Below are positions 6,408 through 11,733 of a DNA stretch of 11,733 nt, one piece after another. This stretch comes from Dehalococcoidia bacterium (GTDB lineage: Bacteria; Chloroflexota; Dehalococcoidia; Dehalococcoidales; G020351185). The DNA is taken from positions 1 to 11,733 of the forward strand of contig DAOWJL010000048.1 of the NCBI GenBank assembly GCA_030640385.1, written 5' to 3'. The notes below the pieces were generated by a model that was not told the origin of the DNA, did no database searches, and worked only from the letters and a program-made list of their open reading frames with translations. Numbering within the stretch: position 1 is the stretch's first letter; the number at the start of each line of letters is the position of its first letter. The translations under genes were made by a program, and so were the position numbers.

Positions 6408-7430
6408 ATGCTAAAGAAAGTCAAACTGGAAGAAGCCATCGGCATGACCATTGGCCATGATGTAACCAAGGTTATTCCCGGCGAGTTCAAAGGAGCCGCC
6501 TTCTGCCGGGGGCACATATTAAAAAAGGAAGATATCCCCGAATTGCTCAGTATGGGCAAGGAGCATATCTATATCATAGAGGAGGAAGAAGGGGAAGTCC
6601 ATGAAGAAGAAGCCGCCCTGCGTATAGCCAAAGCGGTAGCCGGCCCGGAGATGGAAATAACAAAGCCACGAGAAGGCAAGGTGAATATAAAATCCGATAT
6701 CTTTGGATTGTTGAAGATAAACAAGTCCTTACTGAAAGAGGTCAACTCTATCCCTGATATTTCACTGGCTACGTTACATGAAAACACGGTTTGCCAGCCA
6801 GGGACGATTTTTGCCGGAACCAAGATTATCCCTCTATATACATCCGAAGCCAGGCTTAAAAAAATCGAGGAACTGTGCCAGAGTAAAGGCACTGTATTCC
6901 AGGTTATCCCTTTCAAAGAGAAGAAGGTGGGTATCGTCATCACCGGTAATGAAATATACAAGGGTAGAATAAAGGACAAATTCGGCGATTATATTAAAAA
7001 CAAGGTAGAGCCGCTGGGCTCAATAATAAACCACCAGACCATAGTCCCCGATGACGAGGATCTTATTGCCAAGGGTATTCTGGAGATGAGGGATAAGGGT
7101 TCCGAGGTTATATTCGTCTGTAGTGGATTGTCCATAGACCCGGACGACGTATCCGTTGAGGGTGTGGAAAGGAGCGGAGCAAGGATAATTTCCTACGGGG
7201 CGCCGGTTATGCCGGGTGCCATGTTTCTATTTGCCATGCTTGGTGATATCCCCATCCTTGGCGCTCCGGCAGCGGTAATCTTCAACAAGGCTACTATAAT
7301 TGATGTCATCCTGCCCCGGGTTCTGGCCGGCGAACAAATATCAAGGCAGGATATTATCGACATGGGTCATGGCGGCCTGTGCCTCGACTGTTCTGCCTGT
7401 ATCTACCCCATCTGCCCCTTCTGCAAGTAG
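6408..7430 (+). CDS. Molybdopterin-binding protein (MoeA/MoaB fold) with C-terminal cysteine cluster
   Basis: 340 residues. The N-terminal ~170 residues resemble the MoeA-like portion of proteins found in molybdenum hydroxylase clusters (MLKKVKLEEAIGMTIGHDVT; charged stretch EEEEGEVHEEE around 57-68). From about residue 173 there is a MoaB/Mog molybdopterin-binding domain: VGIVITGNEIYKG (about 174-186), VFVCSGLSIDPDDVS-like loop (about 237-249, replacing the family GGTGxxPxDxT), PVMPGAMF and ILGAPAAVIF. The last 16 residues hold five cysteines (325, 328, 331, 336, 339) spaced C-x2-C-x2-C-x4-C-x2-C, able to bind metal or an Fe-S cluster. The likely role is binding molybdopterin for metal insertion or transfer; true MoeA activity is not shown. 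A strong Shine-Dalgarno, AGAGGAG at 6391-6397, precedes ATG 6408. Confidence 0.8.
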   Translation: MLKKVKLEEAIGMTIGHDVTKVIPGEFKGAAFCRGHILKKEDIPELLSMGKEHIYIIEEEEGEVHEEEAALRIAKAVAGPEMEITKPREGKVNIKSDIFGLLKINKSLLKEVNSIPDISLATLHENTVCQPGTIFAGTKIIPLYTSEARLKKIEELCQSKGTVFQVIPFKEKKVGIVITGNEIYKGRIKDKFGDYIKNKVEPLGSIINHQTIVPDDEDLIAKGILEMRDKGSEVIFVCSGLSIDPDDVSVEGVERSGARIISYGAPVMPGAMFLFAMLGDIPILGAPAAVIFNKATIIDVILPRVLAGEQISRQDIIDMGHGGLCLDCSACIYPICPFCK

Positions 7431-7566
7431 ATAATAATTATATTTTTCAGTACCGGGTAAAGGGCATCTGGTTTCGTAAAATCACCCGTCATTGAGCACA
7501 CACCTCTGCTTATCCTGAAATTATGGCTATTTTATATCAAAAAGAGGAAAGGTAATCCAAAAAGAC
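7431..7566. other. AT-rich intergenic region between molybdopterin and ferredoxin operons
   Basis: No gene, RNA gene or intrinsic terminator is convincing here. The only pairing seen is a five-base CGGGT/ACCCG match with a long loop (about 7454-7489), too weak to call. The stretch probably ends the mocA operon and leads into the next promoter. Confidence 0.4.
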
Positions 7567-7595
7567 TTGACAAAAAGAGAAAAGGATGTTTTAAT
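7567..7595 (+). promoter_or_regulatory. Strong sigma-70-type promoter of the ferredoxin operon
   Basis: TTGACA (7567-7572, perfect consensus), a 17-base purine-rich spacer and TTTAAT (7590-7595, five of six). Transcription should start around 7602, about 40 bases before ATG 7643. It is the best promoter on the + strand of the window, and its -10 box touches the palindrome at 7594-7622. Confidence 0.7.
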
Positions 7596-7622
7596 ACGGA
7601 AGTAGGAAACCTATTTCCGTAT
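7594..7622. repeat. 13-bp hyphenated palindrome over the -10/start region (candidate operator or 5' mRNA hairpin)
   Basis: ATACGGAAGTAGG (7594-7606), AAA, then CCTATTTCCGTAT (7610-7622). Twelve of thirteen positions pair perfectly and the thirteenth is a G-T wobble in RNA. There is no T-run after it, and it precedes the gene, so it is not a terminator. Its position suits either repressor binding or a stable 5' hairpin on the transcript. Confidence 0.75.
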
Positions 7623-7642
7623 CCTATTAAGAGGAACCTCAT

Positions 7643-8146
7643 ATGAAAAGGATTTATGTCAGGGAGGAGTTTTGTATCGGCTGCCACCTGTGCAAAGTAT
7701 ATTGCCGCCTGCAACACTCTAAATCAGAAGAGCTGCTAAAGGCTTATAAGAAGGAGCTTCCCCATCCCCTGCCGGCAGTGCGTGTTGAGGAGAGGGGGAA
7801 CCTGGCGCTTTCGGTACGCTGCCAGCAATGTGAAGAGCCCCTGTGCCTGTATGCCTGCCTTGGTGGCGCCATCAGCCGCGATGCCGACAGCGGCACTGTT
7901 ATTTATAATCCTGAAAAATGCATCGGCTGCTGGAGCTGTATCCTGGCTTGTCCATTCGGTGCCATAAAGCAGGACAAGGAGCAAAAAAGGATTTTCAAGT
8001 GCGATCTATGCATCGGGGAGGAAATACCGGCGTGTGTCGCCAACTGCCCCAATGAAGCACTGGTATACATTGATTTACCAGAAAATAATGCAGACAGGTT
8101 ATGCAACCATCCCGGTCAAGCCGAAAAAATCAAAGGAGGTGCGTAA
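7643..8146 (+). CDS. Four-cluster [4Fe-4S] ferredoxin-like electron-transfer protein (CooF/HycB type)
   Basis: 167 residues with sixteen cysteines in four groups: C11/14/17/21, C60/63/68/72, C93/96/99/103 and C120/123/131/135. These are the spacings of the HycB/CooF/DmsB-like polyferredoxins, which hold four [4Fe-4S] clusters and pass electrons to or from a partner oxidoreductase. No Tat signal or membrane segment is visible, so it should be cytoplasmic. ATG 7643 has an AAGAGGA ribosome-binding site at 7629-7635. The stop overlaps the next gene's ATG by one base (TAATG). No catalytic partner is encoded nearby. Possible clients are a molybdenum hydroxylase, a CO dehydrogenase, or a GltB/GltA-type enzyme whose gltB3 remnant lies just downstream. 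Confidence 0.85.
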   Translation: MKRIYVREEFCIGCHLCKVYCRLQHSKSEELLKAYKKELPHPLPAVRVEERGNLALSVRCQQCEEPLCLYACLGGAISRDADSGTVIYNPEKCIGCWSCILACPFGAIKQDKEQKRIFKCDLCIGEEIPACVANCPNEALVYIDLPENNADRLCNHPGQAEKIKGGA

Positions 8147-8514
8147 TGTCGTATAACTGGGGACCACACTATATTGTTCCTTCAGAGATGATGAAGAAGT
8201 ATTCCGGTAGTGTTATGCTACGGGAGGAATACAATCAAGACCTGCTTAACAAGGAACTTGAGGAAATGAATCTTACAGGACCTATATTGAGGGTAAGTAA
8301 TCCCTGGTACTATCGCAAAAAGAACAGTGATACCTGGATTAAAGCCGGGGAGTCCGACGATGTCCATGCAAACTTCCCGGTGAGATGGGACACGACCGTT
8401 TTGGAAAACGGGCAATACGAAATACTGGGTTTGATGCACGTCTTTGTTAGAATCGACAACAAGGAAAAGGCGATAGCCCGCCAGAATATTGTAGAAGTTA
8501 CCGTTGAGAATTAA
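8146..8514 (+). CDS. Small protein with Ig-like C-terminal half, coupled to the ferredoxin gene
   Basis: 122 residues, no family recognised with certainty. ATG 8146 follows a near-perfect Shine-Dalgarno, AAAGGAGGT (8132-8140), and overlaps the ferredoxin stop by one base, so the two are almost surely made together. The first 40 residues look helical and charged (NQDLLNKELEEMNLTGP). The second half reads like a beta-sandwich: VRWDTTVLENGQYEILG followed by VFVRIDNKEKAIARQNIVEVTVEN, which resembles the 'WDTTxxxNGxYxL...VxVxN' pattern of Ig-like domains. No signal peptide, cysteine motif or membrane segment is present. It could be a small structural subunit of the ferredoxin's oxidoreductase complex. 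The reading as a real gene is strong; the function is open. Confidence 0.8.
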   Translation: MSYNWGPHYIVPSEMMKKYSGSVMLREEYNQDLLNKELEEMNLTGPILRVSNPWYYRKKNSDTWIKAGESDDVHANFPVRWDTTVLENGQYEILGLMHVFVRIDNKEKAIARQNIVEVTVEN

Positions 8515-8543
8515 CCTAAATAGATATTAAAGGAAGTGCCCAA

Positions 8544-8999
8544 GTGATCGCCATTATTGATTATGGTGCCGGCAACCTGCGCAGCGTGGTGAATGCCATT
8601 ATGAAGCTAGGTTACCAACCGAATATAACCAGCAATCCGGCTGAGGTAATGAAGGCTGAGACGGTTATTCTACCCGGAGTTGGCGCCGCCGGCAGCACTG
8701 TAGAAAGCCTGAAAAGGCTGGGGCTTACCCTCAAGGAAGGGGAGCAGCATAAAGCCCGCTTTATCGGCACCGGTATGCACGGCGGTGTTATCTATATCAG
8801 GGGTGATATTGACGACCACCAGCTCGGTAAGGAAGTGGACAGGGCTGAGCTTGATGATGAAGATAATTAACTGCTGGAGCAGCTTGTTGCCAGGTACGCT
8901 GACTATTTTAACCTGAAGACAGAAGAGATAATGAACAGGGGATTTATCAAGCTGTTCCCCCGCTGGCTGCGGCCTTACGGCCAGCTCTACGCCTATTAA
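8544..8999 (+). pseudogene. Chimeric remnant: hisH N-terminus joined to gltB3-like GXGXG C-terminus, with an in-frame TAA
   Basis: GTG 8544, after an AAAGGAAG ribosome-binding site, begins MIAIIDYGAGNLRSV and matches the first ~61 residues of HisH, the glutaminase subunit of imidazole glycerol-phosphate synthase, through LPGVGAAGSTVESLKRLGL. The catalytic Cys region (GICLGMQ) and the His/Glu pair are absent. From about residue 66 the protein changes to FIGTGMHGGVIYIRGDIDDH (73-92), typical of the C-terminal GXGXG domain of glutamate synthase GltB3-type proteins. TAA at 8868-8870 stops it after 108 residues. The same frame then runs on through LLEQLVARYADYF and ends RPYGQLYAY-TAA (8997-8999), the normal GltB3 tail. 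A large deletion plus a nonsense mutation explains all of this. A short protein may still be made. Confidence 0.85.
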
Positions 9000-9004
9000 G
9001 ATAC

Positions 9005-9793
9005 CTAGTCCTGATGGTTGAAAGACCACATCGAAAGGACTGTCATCACTATACCGAACACCACTACAACGGCAACATTATCCCACAGCGACATCGTATG
9101 ACCCAGAACGGTTACGCCCAATGAAGAATCCGCCGTTGTTCCCAGCATTACCTGGCGAATGGGGGCAATAGCATAGGTAGCCGGGTTTATCTTTACCAGT
9201 ACGTTCATCCACACCGGCAAGCCTTCTACCGGGAAAAACACGCCGGATAGAAATATCATGGGGAACATAAGCATCTGTATTATTACCTGAAATGCCTGCA
9301 TAGATTTTATTCGTGTAGCCAGCAATATACCCATGGAACTCATCGATATGGCCAGCAGTAGCATAAGCGGTATGATTGCCAGCAGGGTGGATACCGAAAA
9401 AGAGACTCCGATTATAGGGGCAAATAAGATGATAAGGAATCCCTGCAGCATGGCTATTGTAGTCGAACCCAGTGTTTTGCCGATGGCTACCGAGGTGCGG
9501 CTCACGGGTGCCACCAGCACCTCCTTGAGGAAACCGAACTCCCTATCCCAGACCACGGATACCCCGGACATAAACGAGTTCATCAGCACCGTCATACCGA
9601 TAATGCCGGGGAAGATGAACTGAGTGTAGTCAATTCCGGAGTTGCCGAAACCCATACTACTACTGAGTCCGCTGCCGAAGATAAACAGGAAGATGAGAGG
9701 AACTACTATAGAGCCTACCATGCGCATCTTATCATGCCAGAAACGCAATATATCCCGATACCATATTGTATAAATACCACGCAGATGATTCAT
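9005..9793 (-). CDS. ABC-2 type exporter permease (DrrB-like)
   Basis: 262 residues from ATG 9793 (a GTG at 9796 is an in-frame alternative one codon earlier; AGGAT about seven bases upstream suits the ATG). Six hydrophobic segments lie at about 27-42, 57-80, 103-129, 135-160, 168-190 and 233-256. The cytoplasmic FLKEVLVAPVSR motif and the FPMIFLSGVFFPVEGLPVWM segment with ATYAIAPIRQVML are typical of ABC-2 permeases of the daunorubicin-resistance/NodJ type. It lies 10 bases after the ATPase gene and must pair with it to export a drug-like or lipid compound; the substrate is unknown. It ends five bases from the hisH::gltB3 remnant, tail to tail. Confidence 0.88.
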   Translation of the reverse strand: MNHLRGIYTIWYRDILRFWHDKMRMVGSIVVPLIFLFIFGSGLSSSMGFGNSGIDYTQFIFPGIIGMTVLMNSFMSGVSVVWDREFGFLKEVLVAPVSRTSVAIGKTLGSTTIAMLQGFLIILFAPIIGVSFSVSTLLAIIPLMLLLAISMSSMGILLATRIKSMQAFQVIIQMLMFPMIFLSGVFFPVEGLPVWMNVLVKINPATYAIAPIRQVMLGTTADSSLGVTVLGHTMSLWDNVAVVVVFGIVMTVLSMWSFNHQD

Positions 9794-9803
9794 CACTTTA
9801 ATC

Positions 9804-10775
9804 CTAATGCCGCCTCATTCCGCTATGGTGAGCTATTGACTTGTAATCTTTACTTTCTTCATCGCGTATTTCACGACCGGTTAGCTTGAGAAAGACATCA
9901 TCCAGGCTGGGGCGGCGCAGATTGACGCTCAGTATTTTTGTCCCCAACCCCTTTATAAATTCAGGCAGAAACTCCTCACCATTATCAACGTTAAAGGTAA
10001 GCCCGCCACCATCGTCCCTGGCTTCAATCTGAAACCGCAGCCTGATTTCTTCAGTTGCTTTGGCATTGTTTTCGGTTTTTACCGATATTATGTCCTGCCC
10101 GATAATCCTCTTTAGCTTCCTGGGGGTATCAATGGCAACAATCTTACCGTTATCAATAATGGCGATACGGCCAGCCTTCTCTGCCTCGTCCATATAGTGG
10201 GTGGTCAGGAAGATTGTAGTCCCTTCCTGGCGGCACATTTCGATTATATACTCCCATATACGATTGCGCGTCTGCGGGTCCAGCCCCAGCGTAGGCTCAT
10301 CAAGAAAAAGCACCTTGGGACGATGCAGCAATCCCCTGGCCAGCTCAAGGCGGCGCTTCATACCACCGGAATAGGTTTCGACAAAGCTGTTACGCCTGTC
10401 CCATAGCTCTACCATGCGCAGCATCTGCTCAATCCGCTGCTTGCGCACCGATACCGGCACGTTATAAATCATGGCGTGGAAATTAAGGTTCTGTATGCCG
10501 CTGAGTTTTTCATCCAGGCTGGGGTCCTGGAAAACAAGTCCGATTTGCCGGCGCACACGGTTCTGCTGGCGGACAACATCGAAGCCGTTAACAAAAGCCT
10601 GCCCCGATGTCGGCTTTAGCAGCGTACACAGGATATTGATGGTCGTTGTTTTACCGGCTCCGTTGGGACCCAAGAAACCGAATATTTCGCCTTCTTTTAC
10701 CTTAAAGGAAACCTTATCAACAGCAACGAGTCGCTTAAATTTTTTCGATAACTCTACAACTTCTATAACGTTCAT
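9804..10775 (-). CDS. ABC-2 type exporter ATP-binding protein (DrrA-like)
   Basis: 323 residues. Complete ATPase motifs: Walker A GPNGAGKT (36-43), Q-loop Q83, signature YSGGMKRRLE (135-144), Walker B VLFLDEPTLGLD (155-166) and switch H193 in TTHYMDEAE. The C-terminal ~90 residues, with the ending LRRPSLDDVFLKLTGRE, are the extension seen in DrrA-type ATPases (DUF4162-like). It energises the permease encoded next. No clear Shine-Dalgarno precedes ATG 10775, and there is a 68-base gap after the AbrB-type gene, so it is probably read from the abrB transcript. The substrate cannot be deduced. Confidence 0.9.
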   Translation of the reverse strand: MNVIEVVELSKKFKRLVAVDKVSFKVKEGEIFGFLGPNGAGKTTTINILCTLLKPTSGQAFVNGFDVVRQQNRVRRQIGLVFQDPSLDEKLSGIQNLNFHAMIYNVPVSVRKQRIEQMLRMVELWDRRNSFVETYSGGMKRRLELARGLLHRPKVLFLDEPTLGLDPQTRNRIWEYIIEMCRQEGTTIFLTTHYMDEAEKAGRIAIIDNGKIVAIDTPRKLKRIIGQDIISVKTENNAKATEEIRLRFQIEARDDGGGLTFNVDNGEEFLPEFIKGLGTKILSVNLRRPSLDDVFLKLTGREIRDEESKDYKSIAHHSGMRRH

Positions 10776-10843
10776 TTACATCGTTTTCTTATGGGTAGTA
10801 CTAATCAACCCCCCGGCTCAACAGCCCCCATACCAGGTATTTT

Positions 10844-11119
10844 CTAATCACCCTTTTGCGGCAGCTCTATATCAGCCTTCAGCGTTTCTTCAAAACGGGT
10901 CATCATACCTATGGTTTTGGACAAAAATTCGGTAAGCGTTTCCGCCTTGGCAATCATTATGCCGCCTCTATTATGACTGCCCAGCACGACCAGTTTGTCG
11001 GCAGGCTTTATGTTAAAATCCCTCCTGGCTTCGACGGGTATGACCACCTGTCCTCTTTCGCCAACGGTTGCCACGCCGTAAAATTTGGGCGCCATATGTC
11101 CTTCTAGTTTTAAATTCAT
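10844..11119 (-). CDS. AbrB/MazE/SpoVT-type DNA-binding protein
   Basis: 91 residues. The swapped-hairpin AbrB domain is clear: YGVATVGERGQVVIPVEARRDFNIKPADKLVVLG (about 14-47), matching the family pattern 'tvdeRGRivIPkeiRe.lgi..Gd.l.v'. A ~40-residue helical C-terminus (TEFLSKTIGMMTRFEETLKA) follows. GAGGGG about eight bases upstream fits ATG 11119; a second Met at residue 9 is possible but has a poorer context. It precedes the exporter genes in the same direction and so is the likely regulator of that operon, and perhaps of itself through the palindrome at its -10 box. No toxin gene partner is present, which argues against a MazE-type antitoxin. Confidence 0.88.
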   Translation of the reverse strand: MNLKLEGHMAPKFYGVATVGERGQVVIPVEARRDFNIKPADKLVVLGSHNRGGIMIAKAETLTEFLSKTIGMMTRFEETLKADIELPQKGD

Positions 11120-11150
11120 CTTACACCCCTCACCATAATAGGATTAATAT

Positions 11151-11165
11151 AATATATCATATATT
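11151..11165. repeat. AT-rich palindrome over the abrB -10 box
   Basis: AATATAT-C-ATATATT is a perfect seven-base inverted repeat around one base and covers the -10 hexamer. AbrB-type proteins often bind AT-rich sites in their own promoters, so this is a candidate autoregulatory operator. AT-rich runs form palindromes easily, which lowers confidence. Confidence 0.4.
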
Positions 11166-11179
11166 TCATACTCTGTCAA
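11151..11179 (-). promoter_or_regulatory. Predicted promoter of the AbrB-exporter operon
   Basis: On the minus strand, TTGACA (11179-11174, perfect) and TATATT (11156-11151, five of six) are separated by 17 bases. Transcription would begin near 11144, about 25 bases before ATG 11119. Confidence 0.7.
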
Positions 11180-11264
11180 TTGACCTCTGGCACATATATC
11201 CCAATAGTACTAACCTGAAGGTTTACTTGACGGTGATAGGTAGTTATGATAGCCTCTGGTTAGG

Positions 11265-11733
11265 TGACCTGCCCACATAAGGTATACCACTTGTTAAGTT
11301 AGAGTTACCGGTATCATAGCCTCAGGAGCCGGAGGTCGGTAACCCAAGGCACTATGTGGGCGTACCTGATTATATTCCCTCTTCCACTCCTCAATCAATA
11401 CCCCAGCCTCGGTTAATGTCGTAAATATCTCCCTGTTTAGTAGTTCATCCCTAAGCTTCCCGTTAAAGGATTCAATATAGCCATTCTCCCAGGGACTACC
11501 AGGTTCTATAAAGAGGGTTTTCACTCCCAGATGGCTCAGCCATTTTCTTATCTCCCTGGCTGTGAATTCTGTGCCATTGTCTGACCGGATATACTCCGGG
11601 ATTCCCCTGAGTACAAACAGGTTAAACAGCTGGTCAATGACACCCTGGGACGTTATACTGCGGTTTACCAGCATAGCCAGGCACTCCCTAGTGTATTCAT
11701 CAATTATGGTCAGTATCCGAAATGACCTACCAT
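11265..11733 (-). mobile_element. IS3-family insertion sequence, transposase-distal end (cut by window edge)
   Basis: The transposase gene ends at 11294. The element's end is probably near 11265, where TGACCTGCCCACATAAGG begins with the 5'-TG usual for IS3-family ends. The other end is outside the window, so neither the inverted repeat nor a target duplication can be checked. The insertion lies about 85 bases upstream of the abrB promoter and leaves it intact. The stretch 11180-11264 between promoter and element holds no gene. Confidence 0.6.
11294..11733 (-). CDS. IS3-family transposase OrfB, C-terminal part (start outside window)
   Basis: The frame is open from the right edge (GRSFRILTIIDEYTRECLAM precedes the first internal ATG at 11674) to TAA at 11296-11294, about 145 residues. 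It is the retroviral-type integrase core of an IS3-family transposase: IRSDNGTEFTAREIRKWL carries the second catalytic Asp, and PWENGYIESFNGKLRDELLN the catalytic Glu, with exactly 35 residues between them (the D(35)E spacing). YNQVRPHSALGYRPPAPEA is the typical C-terminus. The first catalytic Asp and the OrfA helix-turn-helix are off the edge. The visible part has no stop or frameshift, so the element may be recent. The motif set suggests the IS407-like group, from memory. Confidence 0.9.
   Translation of the reverse strand, partial: GRSFRILTIIDEYTRECLAMLVNRSITSQGVIDQLFNLFVLRGIPEYIRSDNGTEFTAREIRKWLSHLGVKTLFIEPGSPWENGYIESFNGKLRDELLNREIFTTLTEAGVLIEEWKREYNQVRPHSALGYRPPAPEAMIPVTLT

Noticed and set aside
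7440..7560. Molybdenum cofactor or other riboswitch between the MoeA-like gene and the ferredoxin gene
   Set aside because: No conserved stem set could be recognised; the region lies upstream of the predicted transcription start of the ferredoxin operon.
8868..8870. Programmed readthrough or recoding at the internal TAA of the hisH::gltB3 remnant
   Set aside because: TAA is neither a selenocysteine nor a pyrrolysine codon, and the protein already lacks HisH catalytic residues, so decay is simpler.
10796..11213. Repeated 9-mer TAGTACTAA at 10796-10804 and 11205-11213, upstream of drrA-like and abrB genes
   Set aside because: Short, contains a common six-base palindrome, and only two copies; may be chance.
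11227..11256. Possible + strand promoter TTGACG-N17-TAGCCT pointing into the IS
   Set aside because: The -10 match is poor and no + strand gene lies downstream.
11068..11280. Small + strand reading frame of 70 codons upstream of the IS
   Set aside because: It is antisense to the abrB start and its promoter, has no ribosome-binding site and no recognisable protein pattern.

Overview
The window looks like chromosomal DNA from an anaerobic bacterium of intermediate GC content. The mix of genes (tungstate/molybdate uptake, molybdenum-hydroxylase maturation, CooF-like polyferredoxin, GltB3 remnant, DrrAB-type exporter) would suit a Dehalococcoidia-like Chloroflexi or a clostridial lineage. That placement is an inference from gene content only; there is no rRNA or other marker to confirm it.

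Layout. (1) Positions 2-4901, + strand: a tightly packed operon with modA (5' end cut by the window edge), modB, modC, a DUF364 putative metal-chelation protein, yqeC and xdhC. (2) Positions 4909-5652, - strand: a lone cobJ/cbiH-type tetrapyrrole methyltransferase lying antisense inside the molybdenum cluster. (3) Positions 5784-7430, + strand: mocA (molybdopterin nucleotidyltransferase) and a MoeA/MoaB-fold molybdopterin-binding protein with a five-cysteine C-terminal tail. (4) Positions 7567-8514, + strand: a strong sigma-70-type promoter with a 13-bp hyphenated palindrome over its -10/start region, driving a four-cluster [4Fe-4S] ferredoxin and a small Ig-like protein. (5) Positions 8544-8999: a chimeric pseudogene, the N-terminus of hisH joined in frame to the C-terminus of a GltB3-type GXGXG protein and interrupted by a TAA. 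(6) Positions 11119-9005, - strand: an AbrB-type regulator, then an ABC-2 exporter ATPase and permease. (7) From about 11265 to the right edge: the end of an IS3-family insertion sequence.

How it fits together. ModABC imports molybdate or tungstate. YqeC, XdhC, MocA and the molybdopterin-binding protein are the kind of accessory set that modifies, hands over and inserts the cofactor of molybdenum hydroxylases (xanthine dehydrogenase/CO dehydrogenase family). No catalytic hydroxylase subunit is in the window, so the client enzyme must lie elsewhere, perhaps left of the edge.

Most notable points: a well-formed Shine-Dalgarno sequence left stranded after xdhC exactly where the antisense cobJ begins, while mocA has no clear one, suggesting cobJ split a former xdhC-mocA operon; back-to-back promoters between cobJ and mocA whose two -35 boxes form an inverted repeat; the palindrome at the ferredoxin promoter; and the hisH::gltB3 deletion scar. 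I see no tRNA, rRNA, CRISPR array or recognised riboswitch, and no gene-free stretch longer than 300 bases.
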